Shown here: positions 46,500-56,113 of the stretch, piece by piece
Layout: each line of letters opens with the position of its first letter
Numbering within the stretch: the stretch's first letter is position 1
Assembly (NCBI RefSeq): GCF_000282455.1
Contig: NZ_AKJG01000041.1
Span: 124,001-188,000, forward strand
DNA: 64,000 nucleotides
Source of the DNA: Pseudomonas sp. GM74
Lineage (GTDB): Bacteria > Pseudomonadota > Gammaproteobacteria > Pseudomonadales > Pseudomonadaceae
Direction of reading: 5' to 3'
The notes under the pieces: model-generated
Database searches by the model: none
The model's input: only the letters and a program-made list of their open reading frames with translations
Told to the model about the DNA's origin: nothing
Translations under genes and position numbers: made by a program

Positions 46500-49214
46500 T
46501 TAAGCACTATCAAGGTGGGAGCGGGCGATTGGGCCGCGCGGGTAGCGTTTGAGCTTGTCGATCAGCTCGTTGCCCGGGATCGGACGGTCGAACAGGTAGC
46601 CCTGGCCGACGTCGCAGCGGTGACGGCGCAGGAACGACAGCTGCTCGGCGGTTTCGATGCCTTCAGCCACCACCTTGAGCTTCAGGTTGTGAGCCATGGC
46701 GATCACCGCGGAGGTGATTTCCATGTCGTCCTGGTTGTCCGGGATTTCGTGGATGAAGCTTCGATCGATCTTGATGATGTCGATGGGGAATTTTTTCAGG
46801 TAGCTGAGCGACGAGTAACCGGTGCCGAAATCGTCCATGGCCAGGGTCAGGCCCAGGCGCTTGAGTTGGTCGAGTTGCAGGTGGGTGTCTTCGGTGGCTT
46901 CCAGCAACAGGCCTTCGGTAAGCTCCAGCTCTAGCAAATGAGCCGGCAGGGCTTCTTCCTTGAGGATGTTGGCAATGGAGGCCACCAGGTCCGGATCGGA
47001 GAACTGCTTGGGCGACAGGTTGATCGCCACCTGCAAGTTGCCCAGGCCGGCGGCGGTCAGCGCTTTGCTCATGCGGCAGGCCTGGCGGGCGATCCATTTG
47101 CCGATCGGAATGATCAGCCCGGTTTCTTCGGCGACGCTGATGAACTGGTCCGGGCGGATCATGCCCTTTTCCGGATGGTCCCAGCGCAGCAGTGCTTCCA
47201 TCCCCAGCAGGCGGCCGCTGCGCAGGCACAGCTTTGGCTGGTAGAACACGTCGAGTTCGTTCTGGGTCAGGGCGCGGCGCAGGTTGTTTTCGACAAAAAG
47301 CTTGTAGCTGGCCTCGGCGTTCAGCGCTTCGGTGAACACTTGCACCTGGTGTTTGCCGTTGGCCTTGGCCTTGTGCAGCGCCAACCCGGCATTGCGCATC
47401 AGGGTTTGCGGGTCGCGCCCGTGCAGCGGCGCGCAGGCCAGGCCCACGGAGCCGGTGACGCTGATCAGTTGGTTGTCGACGAACATCGGTTTGTCGAGGG
47501 TCGCCAGCAATTGGTTGGCCACTTGTTGGCCCACCGTGAGGTCGCTGTTGTCCAGCAACACGGCGAATTCGTTACTGGCGAATCGCGCCAGGCTGCCGCT
47601 CGGGATCAGGCTGTTGCGCAGGCGCCGGGCCAGGCTGATCAGCAGCTTGTCGCCGGTCTGGTGGCCGAGGCTGTCGTTGATCCGCTTGAAGTTGTCGATG
47701 TCCACCAGTAACAGGCTGATCGGCGCGTCGCTGTCCCGGGCGAAGCGTTCATCCAGGTTGCGGATGAACGCCGGGCGGTTGCCGAGGTTGGTCAGGTTGT
47801 CGGTGTAGGCCAGGCGCTCGATACGTTGCTGGGCGAGCTTGGTCTGGGTGATGTCTTCGTAGATGCCGATGTAGTGGGTCAGCTCGCGGTTGTCGCCGTA
47901 AACCTTGGAGATCGACAACTGGCCCCAGTAGGGTTCGAGGTTTTTGCGGCGGCTCTTGAATTCACCTTGCCAACTGTTGCTCTTGGCCAGCGCCGAAGGC
48001 GCATCGAACAGCAGTTCGCTGAGGTTCTCCAGGGCCGGCAGTTCCGACAGGCGCTGACCGTGCACTTCTTCGGTGGAATATTGGGTGATTGCGGTGAAGC
48101 TCGGGTTGACGTATTCCACCACGCCGTCGCAATTGACCAGCAAAAAGGCGTTGGCACTTTGTTCGACCGCGCGCTGGAACAGGTGCAGGGCGCTGGTGGC
48201 GGTTCGCCGGTTGTGGTTGCTGATGACCTGGGCAAACTGGTCTGCCAGTTCTCCGGCGAAGGCGATTTCATCCGACTGCCAGGCGCGGGTCGCCCCGGTT
48301 TGCTCCAGGCACAAAACGCCGACCACCTGGCCGTCGACGCGGATACTGGCGTCGAGCATTGCATTGACGTCGCGCGGGCGCAGGCTTTCGGCCATCTCCC
48401 GGGTGCGCGGGTCACGCATGGCGTTATGGGCGTCGATGGCACGGCCGGTGTGCAGGGCGTCGAGGTAATCGGGGAAAACGCTGACGTCGATCGGTTGCGG
48501 CAGCAGGTATTCCTGATTCGTGCGGTGATAAGCCGAGATCGGCACCAGCATCGAGCCTTCGAGGTGCCACAGGCTGGCGCTGTCGATTTCGTAGATGTCG
48601 CAGGCGCTGCGGGTGATCAGCTCGGCGGCTTCGCGCAAGGAGTTGTTGCTGCTGTAGCGTTGACGGGTGAGCAGCAGGATCAGGTCCTGCTGGGCACGCA
48701 CCCGCTCCAGGTGCAGCAGTTGCTCCTGCTGGGCACGCTGATTGAGTTCCAGGGCGATTTGCAGGCGCGAGTTCTGGGTTTCCAGATCCAGGGCCGGTTG
48801 CAGCGGGTCATTTTCGAACAGGCCGTCGATGACCAGCAGGTAGCCGCGCAACAGGTGTCGATTGTGTTGTTTGTAGGCTTCGCCCAGCTCCAGCAGGCTC
48901 AGGGAGCCAGAGGCGGTGTGCAGGGTGTAGCGGATCAGGTAATGCGTGCTTTCGCTCAGTTGCTGCTGGATCGCGTCGTGCAGTTCATAGCGCGCTTGCG
49001 GCTCCATCAGGCTGGCGTAGGGCGAGCCCACCAGCGCACACAGCTCAACGGCTGGCAGGCCGAACTGGCGTTCGCAATTGGGATCGAGAAACAGCAGCGC
49101 CCAGCTGGGTTCATTAAGCCGTTCGAAACGCAGCATGCCGAGCCGCGAGGGCACAGGCAACTGCGTCACTACCTCGGCCACCATACGGCTGGCGGCATCG
49201 GGTTGGCTTTTCAT
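46500..49214 (-). CDS. dipA: Cyclic-di-GMP phosphodiesterase DipA (PAS-GAF-PAS-GGDEF-EAL)
   Basis: A 904-residue protein matching P. aeruginosa DipA (PA5017) in N-terminus, size and location beside aceF/aceE. Domains in order: PAS-like (about 25-130), GAF (190-340), PAS (345-460), GGDEF (465-630), EAL (640-895). The GGDEF signature is degenerate (ASNEF at 546-550), so cyclase activity is unlikely. The EAL domain is intact: EALLRW at 673-678, ELTEGLLLE, DDFGTGYSSL and AEGIET. It should hydrolyse c-di-GMP and favour biofilm dispersal. ATG 49214 gives the conserved MKSQPDAASR start; the frame opens further upstream. Confidence 0.92.
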   Translation of the reverse strand: MKSQPDAASRMVAEVVTQLPVPSRLGMLRFERLNEPSWALLFLDPNCERQFGLPAVELCALVGSPYASLMEPQARYELHDAIQQQLSESTHYLIRYTLHTASGSLSLLELGEAYKQHNRHLLRGYLLVIDGLFENDPLQPALDLETQNSRLQIALELNQRAQQEQLLHLERVRAQQDLILLLTRQRYSSNNSLREAAELITRSACDIYEIDSASLWHLEGSMLVPISAYHRTNQEYLLPQPIDVSVFPDYLDALHTGRAIDAHNAMRDPRTREMAESLRPRDVNAMLDASIRVDGQVVGVLCLEQTGATRAWQSDEIAFAGELADQFAQVISNHNRRTATSALHLFQRAVEQSANAFLLVNCDGVVEYVNPSFTAITQYSTEEVHGQRLSELPALENLSELLFDAPSALAKSNSWQGEFKSRRKNLEPYWGQLSISKVYGDNRELTHYIGIYEDITQTKLAQQRIERLAYTDNLTNLGNRPAFIRNLDERFARDSDAPISLLLVDIDNFKRINDSLGHQTGDKLLISLARRLRNSLIPSGSLARFASNEFAVLLDNSDLTVGQQVANQLLATLDKPMFVDNQLISVTGSVGLACAPLHGRDPQTLMRNAGLALHKAKANGKHQVQVFTEALNAEASYKLFVENNLRRALTQNELDVFYQPKLCLRSGRLLGMEALLRWDHPEKGMIRPDQFISVAEETGLIIPIGKWIARQACRMSKALTAAGLGNLQVAINLSPKQFSDPDLVASIANILKEEALPAHLLELELTEGLLLEATEDTHLQLDQLKRLGLTLAMDDFGTGYSSLSYLKKFPIDIIKIDRSFIHEIPDNQDDMEITSAVIAMAHNLKLKVVAEGIETAEQLSFLRRHRCDVGQGYLFDRPIPGNELIDKLKRYPRGPIARSHLDSA

Positions 49215-49449
49215 GGAGGGAAACTCGCTTCGAATATGCTGAACGCGCCGGGCTCTCGCCCTCTTTACTGTTGCCTGCGGCAAGGTTGCATCATTGCGAC
49301 ACCGACTGACAAGAGAGATGAAGGCCAAGTGCTATAAGAATATGTCGGCAGACGACGGGTTTTCTTCAGTCGGTGTCAAAAAGTAATGCTATTCACTGAA
49401 AAGTTCGCAGTTTTGCAAGTATTGCTATTGGCTGCGATCCGTTTCCGGG

Positions 49450-50856
49450 TCAGCGAAACGGGATGCCAATGGACTGCAACAGCTTGCCTTCCCGGTCGTG
49501 ATAATTCACCTGGAACTGCCCGGCATCGACGACCAGGTGTGCAAAGTTATCCTGGCTGATTACGTTGCTGGTCAACTCATGCCGATAGTTGCCGGAGGCG
49601 GTGCGGACCAGGGGTTGGTCGAGGGCGAACGTGGAGGCCGTGGCGTAGGGCAACATTCTGCTGTTGCACAGCGGTGACGAGACGATGGTGTGGACTTCGA
49701 AGTCCGGGTCCTCGCTGTGGGTCAACCGGCTGGTCAATGAGCCGTGGACATCGCCGGAAATGAACACGACGTTCTTGATGCAGCGTGTGCGAATGGTCTC
49801 CAGCAACCGCAGCCGTTGTTCGGGGAAGGCCTGCCAGGCGTCATCATCCGAGCGTTTTTGGTCAGGGTAGAACATGACACTGGTGACCACGAATTTGACC
49901 CGCGCCGGGCTGTGGATCAGCCAGTCGCACAAGGCCTGTTCCTGGTCGGCATCGAGAATGCGTCGGTCAGCGGCCGACAGATTGCGTCGGGTTCGACTGT
50001 CGGTAACAAACCATTCGGTATCACCTTCAGTAAATTGATACCAGTATTTATCCAGCCGTTTATTTACAAGTCCGCCATCGGTTAGTGCATGGGCCGGACT
50101 ATGGCTGGCCTGATACAATTCATAGGCCATGATTGCGTTTGTATATAAGTGGTCATCAGACTCTCTCTTGTTGGCGGGCCAGTTGTCTTCTATTTCGTGG
50201 TCGTCAAGGATCATGTAAGTGGATAGGTTGGACATTAGTCTGGCGATATTTATCTGCGAAAACGCCACGCGATATTTATGCAGGATTTCCTTGAGTTCCC
50301 GATCCGGGGCAATGATGTTCAAATCATCGACGTAGATTTGGTCGCCCGTCATCACCAGCGCACTGACGGGAGGACTGGCTTGTTCCACCAGTCGTGAAAT
50401 TGAAGCGAAGATTCTGTCACCCAAGTGAGGGGCCGATGCAATGCCGGCGGTCATGCGCAGATATCGGCAGGAACCGACAATGTAGGCCCTTGGCAGGTCG
50501 GCCTGGCTGGAGCGGGTCCGCAGGTGATATATCTGCAATGGCCATTGCAACGACAGTTCCTTCACCGTGTCGACGGTGTGCGCCGGCCCGGCCGGGCTGA
50601 ACCACCCGGCCTGATACTCATAGTAGGAGTCGGCGGACAGATTATTTAGTGCAAAGACTTCGCACATGTCGTGCTTGGGTTCGAGTTTCGCAAAGATGCC
50701 TTTTGACCATTGGTCTTCGCCTTGTCGTCTATAACGAATGCCGGCAAATACCAACATGTTTTTATTGTGTTCGCCGCGCAAGAAAATACGGGCGTGATTA
50801 GTTGTGGTGTGACCAATAATAGGGCCAACAGTTGGTTTAAGCATGTTTGAGTCCAT
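49450..50856 (-). CDS. PhoD-like metallophosphatase
   Basis: A 468-residue protein of the PhoD/alkaline phosphatase D superfamily. An N-terminal beta-sandwich region is followed by the metal-binding blocks TGDQIYVDD, LDDHEIEDNW and SGDVHGS. No Tat or Sec signal is visible, unlike exported PhoD enzymes, so it may be cytoplasmic. It interrupts the dipA-aceF neighbourhood, and its 5' end and upstream flank are noticeably richer in A/T than the surroundings, hinting at acquisition. A second ATG lies four codons in. The substrate is unknown. Confidence 0.82.
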   Translation of the reverse strand: MDSNMLKPTVGPIIGHTTTNHARIFLRGEHNKNMLVFAGIRYRRQGEDQWSKGIFAKLEPKHDMCEVFALNNLSADSYYEYQAGWFSPAGPAHTVDTVKELSLQWPLQIYHLRTRSSQADLPRAYIVGSCRYLRMTAGIASAPHLGDRIFASISRLVEQASPPVSALVMTGDQIYVDDLNIIAPDRELKEILHKYRVAFSQINIARLMSNLSTYMILDDHEIEDNWPANKRESDDHLYTNAIMAYELYQASHSPAHALTDGGLVNKRLDKYWYQFTEGDTEWFVTDSRTRRNLSAADRRILDADQEQALCDWLIHSPARVKFVVTSVMFYPDQKRSDDDAWQAFPEQRLRLLETIRTRCIKNVVFISGDVHGSLTSRLTHSEDPDFEVHTIVSSPLCNSRMLPYATASTFALDQPLVRTASGNYRHELTSNVISQDNFAHLVVDAGQFQVNYHDREGKLLQSIGIPFR

Positions 50857-51019
50857 TCGCTGCTTACAAATTAGTTAGATGGTTGTTTCGGATGTAATAA
50901 GTAGTCTTTCAATCAAGGCTAGTTATTTGGCCCGAAAAAATATCTGGCAGAAATGGATTCGAGTTGTGGGCAATATCAGCCACAAATGTAGGAAGAGGTT
51001 TTAAGTAAAACATTCAGGC

Positions 51020-51046
51020 AAAAAAAGCCCCGCCAAATTGGCGGGG
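51020..51046 (-). terminator. Rho-independent terminator of the aceEF operon
   Basis: On the minus strand CCCCGCC-AATTT-GGCGGGG is followed by GC and a run of seven T. It lies about 70 bases after the aceF stop. Confidence 0.85.
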
Positions 51047-51087
51047 TTGAGGTACGAGCGTGGCGCTCGGAAACGTGGAACGCAACA

Positions 51088-51109
51088 GGCCCTCCGGTGA
51101 AGGAGGGCC
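51088..51109. other. Stem-loop just after aceF
   Basis: GGCCCTCC-GGTGAA-GGAGGGCC forms a perfect 8-bp stem nine bases past the aceF stop. There is no T-run, so it may protect the 3' end or act with the terminator that follows. Confidence 0.55.
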
Positions 51110-51117
51110 GGTCGGTG

Positions 51118-53073
51118 TTACAGGAGCATGGTGCGGATGTCGCCCAGTAGATCGCTCAGACGCTTGGTGAAGCGTGCAGCAGCGGCGCCGTTGATCACAC
51201 GGTGATCGTAGGACAGCGACAGCGGCAGCATCAGTTTCGGCTGGAAGGCTTTGCCGTCCCAGACTGGCTGGATGGTTGCCTTGGAAACACCGAGGATCGC
51301 CACTTCCGGCGCGTTGACGATCGGCGTGAAGCCGGTGCCGCCAATGTGGCCGAGGCTGGAAATGGTGAAGCAGGCGCCTTGCATCTCGTCCGACGAGAGC
51401 TTCTTGGTCCGGGCTTTTTCAGCCAGGGAAGCAGCTTCGGCGGCCAGTTGCAGCAGGCTCTTCTGGTCGACGTTCTTGATGACCGGTACCAGCAGGCCAT
51501 CCGGGGTGTCGACGGCGAAGCCGATGTTCACGTACTTCTTGCGGATGATCGCTTTGCCGCTTGGCGCCAGCGAGCTGTTGAAGTCCGGCAATTCCTTGAG
51601 CAGGTGCGCACAGGTCTTGAGCAGCAACGGCAGGATGGTCAGCTTGACGCCGGCCTTCTCTGCAGCGGCTTTCTGGGCAACACGGAACGCTTCGAGTTCG
51701 GTGATATCCGCCGAGTCGAATTGCGTTACGTGCGGCACGTTCAGCCAGCTGCGGTGCAGGTTGGCGGCGCCGACCTGCATCAGGCGGGTCATCGGCACTT
51801 CTTCGATTTCACCGAAGCGGCTGAAGTCCACGACTGGAATCGGCGGGATGCCCGCGCCACTGGTTGCGCCAGCAGCAGCGGTCGGTGCTTCCTTGGCCTT
51901 CTGCATCATGGCCTTGACGTAAACCTGCACGTCTTCTTTCAGGATGCGACCGTGCGGACCGCTGGCACCCACTGCGTTCAGCTCTACGCCGAATTCGCGG
52001 GCCAGTTGACGCACGGCAGGGCCGGCGTGAACTTTTGCACCAGGCTTGGCTGGAGTAGCAGCCGGGGCAGCAACAGGTGCAGCGGCGGCAGGAGCAGCAG
52101 CGGCTGGAGCAGGAGCACTCGGAGCAGCAGCGGCAGGTGCCGGTGCAGCGGCCGGAGCGGCGCCTTTGACTTTCAGTTTGAGGATCAGATCGCCGGTACC
52201 GACTTCGTCATCGAGCTTGATGGAAACACTTTCCACCACGCCAGCGGCTGGCGACGGGATTTCCATGCTGGCCTTGTCGGATTCCAGGGTGATCAGCGAC
52301 TGGTCGGCCACAACGGTGTCGCCGGCCTTGACCAGGACTTCGATGATCTTGGCCTTGCCCGCCGAACCGATGTCCGGAACGTGGATATCCTGAACGCTGT
52401 CGGCCACTGGAGCAGCCGGGGCTGCCGCAGGTGCAGGTGCAGCAGCAGGTGCCGGAGCGGCTGCCTGGGCCGGAGCGGCAGCCGGTGCCGCAGCCCCCGC
52501 CACTTCCAGATCCAGGATCAGGTCGCCGGTGCCGACTTCGTCGTTGAGCTTGACGCTGATGGCTTTGACCACGCCAGCGGCAGGCGATGGGATTTCCATG
52601 CTCGCCTTGTCGGATTCCAGGGTGATCAGCGACTGATCAGCCGCGACGGTGTCGCCGACCTTGACCTGGATCTCGATGATCTGGGCCTTGCCCGACGAAC
52701 CGATGTCCGGCACGTGCACTTGCTGAACGCTGGCGGCAGCCGGCGCAGCAGGAGCGGGGGCGGCGGCAGGTGCGGCAGCCGGTTTGGCTTCAGCCTTGGC
52801 GGCTGGCACAGCGGCAGCCGCAGGGGCCGCAGCAGCGGCACCTTCGACTTCCAGTTCCAGCAGTTCGTCGCCTTCTTTCAGGCGATCGCCCAGCTTCACT
52901 TTCAAGCTCTTGATGATACCGGCCTTAGGCGCGGGCACTTCCATGCTCGCCTTGTCCGATTCCAGCGTCAGGATGCTCTGGTCGGCTTCGATACGGTCGC
53001 CGACCTTCACAAACAGTTCAATTACTTCACCTTCACCGCTGCCGATGTCAGGTACGCGAATGAGTTCGCTCAC
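51118..53073 (-). CDS. aceF: Pyruvate dehydrogenase complex E2, dihydrolipoyl acetyltransferase
   Basis: A 651-residue E2 subunit. There are three lipoyl domains (about 2-75, 119-193, 232-306), each with the lysine site ESDKASME (the first at Lys41), joined by long Ala/Pro-rich linkers. A peripheral-subunit-binding domain (AVRQLAREFGVELNAVGA) near 350-386 and a catalytic domain with SYDHRVINGA follow. It transfers acetyl groups to CoA in the core of the complex. The P. aeruginosa protein, as I recall, is about 547 residues with two lipoyl domains, so this one carries an extra copy. It is 11 bases after aceE. Confidence 0.96.
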   Translation of the reverse strand: MSELIRVPDIGSGEGEVIELFVKVGDRIEADQSILTLESDKASMEVPAPKAGIIKSLKVKLGDRLKEGDELLELEVEGAAAAAPAAAAVPAAKAEAKPAAAPAAAPAPAAPAAASVQQVHVPDIGSSGKAQIIEIQVKVGDTVAADQSLITLESDKASMEIPSPAAGVVKAISVKLNDEVGTGDLILDLEVAGAAAPAAAPAQAAAPAPAAAPAPAAAPAAPVADSVQDIHVPDIGSAGKAKIIEVLVKAGDTVVADQSLITLESDKASMEIPSPAAGVVESVSIKLDDEVGTGDLILKLKVKGAAPAAAPAPAAAAPSAPAPAAAAPAAAAPVAAPAATPAKPGAKVHAGPAVRQLAREFGVELNAVGASGPHGRILKEDVQVYVKAMMQKAKEAPTAAAGATSGAGIPPIPVVDFSRFGEIEEVPMTRLMQVGAANLHRSWLNVPHVTQFDSADITELEAFRVAQKAAAEKAGVKLTILPLLLKTCAHLLKELPDFNSSLAPSGKAIIRKKYVNIGFAVDTPDGLLVPVIKNVDQKSLLQLAAEAASLAEKARTKKLSSDEMQGACFTISSLGHIGGTGFTPIVNAPEVAILGVSKATIQPVWDGKAFQPKLMLPLSLSYDHRVINGAAAARFTKRLSDLLGDIRTMLL

Positions 53074-53084
53074 AGAATCTCTCC

Positions 53085-55730
53085 TCAGCAGTCCAGTGGG
53101 TTGCGTTTTTCCGGGTTGATACCGAACTTGGCGATGGCTTCGGCCACCACTTTAGGTTCGATGTCACCACGGTCAGCCAGTGCTTCCAGGGCTGCCAACA
53201 CCACGAAATGACGGTCGACTTCGAAGAAATGACGCAGTTTCTTGCGGCTGTCGCTGCGGCCGAAACCGTCGGTGCCCAGGACTTTGAATTCCTTGGACGG
53301 TACCCACTGACGGATCTGCTCGGCGAACAGTTTCATGTAGTCGGTCGATGCGATGACCGGACCCTTACGGCCGTTCAGGCACTCTTCGACGTAGCTCAGC
53401 TTAGGCTTCTGGCCAGGGTGCAGACGGTTGGTGCGCTCAACGGCCAGGCCGTCGCGACGCAGTTCGTTGAAGCTGGTAACGCTCCACACGTCGGCGCCGA
53501 CGTTGAACTCTTCACGCAGGATCTTCGCCGCTTCACGGACTTCGCGCAGGATGGTGCCGGAGCCCATCAGCTGAACGTGGTGCGCCGCTTCGCGGGTGTC
53601 TTCTTCGAGCAGGTACATGCCCTTCTTGATGCCTTCTTCGGCACCGGCTGGCATGGCTGGCTGCTGGTACGACTCGTTCATCACGGTGATGTAGTAGAAG
53701 ACGTCCTGTTGCTCTTCGGTCATCTTCTTCATGCCGTCCTGAATGATCACCGCCAGCTCGTAGCCGTAGGTTGGATCGTAGGTGCGGCAGTTCGGGATGG
53801 TCGCGGCCAGCAGGTGGCTATGACCGTCTTCGTGTTGCAGGCCTTCACCGTTCAGTGTGGTACGGCCGGCGGTGCCGCCGATCAGGAAGCCACGGGTGCG
53901 GCTGTCGCCAGCGGCCCAGGCCAGGTCGCCGATACGCTGGAAGCCGAACATCGAGTAGAAGATGTAGAACGGCAGCATCGGCTGGTTGTGGCTGGAGTAC
54001 GAAGTACCGGCAGCGATGAAGGAGCTCATGGCGCCCGCTTCGTTGATGCCTTCTTCGAGGATCTGGCCCTTCTGGTCTTCCTTGTAGAACATCACCTGGT
54101 CTTTATCGACTGGCTCGTAGAGCTGGCCGACGGAGGAGTAGATGCCCAGCTGACGGAACATGCCTTCCATACCGAAGGTACGGGCTTCGTCCGGGATGAT
54201 CGGCACGATGCGCGGGCCGATTTCCTTGTCCTTGACCAGTTGCGCGAGGATCCGCACGAAGGCCATGGTGGTGGAGATTTCACGGTCGCCCGAGCCGTCC
54301 AGGATTGCCTTGAGGGTTTCCAGTGGCGGGGTCGGGATGTTGAAGCTCTTGGCGCGACGCTGAGGTACGAAGCCGCCCAGCGCGGTACGGCGCTCGCTCA
54401 GGTAACGGGCTTCGGCGCTGCCTTCTTCCGGTTTGAAGAATGGCAGGTTTTCCAGCTCGTCGTCCTTGACCGGGATGTCGAAACGATCGCGGAACAACTT
54501 CAGGCTGTCGACATCGACTTTCTTGGTGTTGTGCGCAGTGTTCTTCGCTTCGCCGGCACCGGTGCCATAACCCTTGATGGTCTTGGCCAGGATGACGGTC
54601 GGTTGTTCTTTGTGGTTGACCGCTTCGTGGTACGCCGCGTAGACCTTGTACGGGTCGTGGCCGCCACGGTTGAGCTTCCAGATCTCGTCGTCGGAGAGGT
54701 CTTCGACCATCGCCTTGAGTTCCGGCGTGTTGAAGAAGTGTTCACGCACGAACGCGCCGTCTTTGGCTTTGTAGTTCTGGTACTCGCCGTCGATGACTTC
54801 GTCCATGCGGCGTTGCAGGATGCCGTCGACGTCCTTGGCCAGCAGTGGGTCCCAGAAACGGCCCCAGATGACTTTGGTCACGTTCCACTGAGCACCACGG
54901 AACACGCCTTCAAGTTCCTGGATGATCTTGCCGTTGCCGCGAACCGGGCCGTCGAGGCGCTGCAGGTTGCAGTTGATGACGAAGATCAGGTTGTCCAGCT
55001 TCTCGCGGCCTGCCAGGGAGATCGCGCCCAGGGATTCCGGCTCGTCACACTCGCCGTCGCCCAGGAAGCACCAGACTTTCTGTTTGCCTGGCTGGATGAA
55101 GCCACGGTGTTCCAGGTACTTCATGAAGCGTGCCTGGTAGATCGCCTGGATCGGGCCCAGACCCATGGATACGGTCGGGAACTGCCAGAAGTCAGGCATC
55201 AGCCAAGGGTGCGGGTAGGACGACAGGCCCTGACCGTCGACTTCCTGGCGGAAGTTGTTCATCTGGTCTTCGGTGATGCGGCCTTCCATGAATGCACGGG
55301 CGTAAACGCCTGGCGAGGTGTGGCCCTGGAAGTAGATCAGGTCGCCGCCGTGTTCGTCGCTCGGGGCCTGGAAGAAGTAGTTGAAGCCGATGTCATACAG
55401 GGTCGCGCTGGAAGCGAAGCTGGAGATGTGACCGCCGAGGTCAGAATCTTTCAGGTTCGTACGCATTACCATGGCCATCGCGTTCCAGCGTACCAGCGAG
55501 CGAATGCGGCGTTCCATGAACAGGTCGCCAGGCATGCGTGCTTCGTGGGTTACCGGGATGGTGTTGCGGTAAGGCGTGGTGATGGCATAAGGCAACTGCG
55601 AACCGCTGCGGGTCGCCAGCTCACCCATACGGGTCATCAGATAGTGAGCACGGTCTTCGCCTTCTTTGTCGAGAACCGATTCCAGGGCGTCCAGCCATTC
55701 CTGGGTTTCGACGGGATCGAGGTCTTGCAT
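53085..55730 (-). CDS. aceE: Pyruvate dehydrogenase E1 component
   Basis: An 881-residue homodimer-type E1. Thiamine diphosphate is bound through GDGECDEPESLGA.. NLIFVINCN, the usual GDG-x(26-30)-N motif. It decarboxylates pyruvate and loads the acetyl group on the E2 lipoyl arms. The length is as in E. coli (887). It is the first gene of the aceE-aceF operon; E3 (lpd) is not adjacent. The upstream region carries two palindromes fit for a GntR/FadR-type repressor. Confidence 0.97.
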   Translation of the reverse strand: MQDLDPVETQEWLDALESVLDKEGEDRAHYLMTRMGELATRSGSQLPYAITTPYRNTIPVTHEARMPGDLFMERRIRSLVRWNAMAMVMRTNLKDSDLGGHISSFASSATLYDIGFNYFFQAPSDEHGGDLIYFQGHTSPGVYARAFMEGRITEDQMNNFRQEVDGQGLSSYPHPWLMPDFWQFPTVSMGLGPIQAIYQARFMKYLEHRGFIQPGKQKVWCFLGDGECDEPESLGAISLAGREKLDNLIFVINCNLQRLDGPVRGNGKIIQELEGVFRGAQWNVTKVIWGRFWDPLLAKDVDGILQRRMDEVIDGEYQNYKAKDGAFVREHFFNTPELKAMVEDLSDDEIWKLNRGGHDPYKVYAAYHEAVNHKEQPTVILAKTIKGYGTGAGEAKNTAHNTKKVDVDSLKLFRDRFDIPVKDDELENLPFFKPEEGSAEARYLSERRTALGGFVPQRRAKSFNIPTPPLETLKAILDGSGDREISTTMAFVRILAQLVKDKEIGPRIVPIIPDEARTFGMEGMFRQLGIYSSVGQLYEPVDKDQVMFYKEDQKGQILEEGINEAGAMSSFIAAGTSYSSHNQPMLPFYIFYSMFGFQRIGDLAWAAGDSRTRGFLIGGTAGRTTLNGEGLQHEDGHSHLLAATIPNCRTYDPTYGYELAVIIQDGMKKMTEEQQDVFYYITVMNESYQQPAMPAGAEEGIKKGMYLLEEDTREAAHHVQLMGSGTILREVREAAKILREEFNVGADVWSVTSFNELRRDGLAVERTNRLHPGQKPKLSYVEECLNGRKGPVIASTDYMKLFAEQIRQWVPSKEFKVLGTDGFGRSDSRKKLRHFFEVDRHFVVLAALEALADRGDIEPKVVAEAIAKFGINPEKRNPLDC

Positions 55731-55840
55731 GGCTTGCTCCAGGGCGGAAAGGCTACCAGAATCGGTTGCCTGAGTTAGCGACTGGCCTTGTGGGCAGACG
55801 TTATGAATTCTTGGATTGCCGACAGGTTGTTCCGGCGGCG

Positions 55841-55855
55841 TGTAGTTTTACTACA
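55841..55855. promoter_or_regulatory. Candidate GntR/FadR-type operator, site 1 (aceE promoter)
   Basis: TGTAGT-TTT-ACTACA is a perfect palindrome matching the TNGTNNNACNA consensus of FadR-subfamily GntR regulators, to which PdhR belongs. It lies about 110 bases before the aceE start. Confidence 0.6.
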
Positions 55856-55892
55856 AATCTTCCGGCATTTCAGCCCGGCTAATGTATATACG

Positions 55893-55907
55893 AGTAGTAA
55901 AACTACA
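55893..55907. promoter_or_regulatory. Candidate GntR/FadR-type operator, site 2 (aceE promoter)
   Basis: AGTAGT-AAA-ACTACA equals the reverse complement of site 1 at 14 of 15 positions. The centres are 52 bases apart, about five helical turns. On the minus strand it lies just before the TATATA promoter-like box. Confidence 0.6.
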
Positions 55908-56113
55908 GAAGAGCGGCTTGTGGCCCCCGGCTGCGTTGTGAGAATAATCGTTAAGGTTGGTCTTTTTGCAACTACAAAAGGTAAAAGCTTGATGCTGGCT
56001 GCCAAAATTAAAGAAATTTCAGCTATTTCTAACTTTTGTTCGACAGTCCCTCAGGTAGTGGGTTTTTGCAATCCACTACATGCAGTCCGTTGTACGCCGA
56101 TCAAGGATAGACC

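Larger units (their letters stand above)
55731..56113. other. Intergenic region between aceE and glnE
   Basis: A 383-base divergent spacer, AT-rich for this genome. It holds the two FadR-type palindromes, a promoter-like TATATA on the minus strand, and an imperfect inverted repeat TAGTGG..CCACTA near 56057-56083. A 76-codon open frame on the minus strand (55775-56005) has no ribosome binding site or family match and is not called. Confidence 0.55.

Noticed and set aside
53208..55778. Long open frame of 856 codons on the plus strand over aceE
   Set aside because: It is the antisense shadow of a GC-rich conserved gene; no ribosome binding site and no family resemblance.
55775..56005. 76-codon frame on the minus strand between aceE and glnE
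   Set aside because: It overlaps the operator-like palindromes and promoter region and lacks a ribosome binding site.
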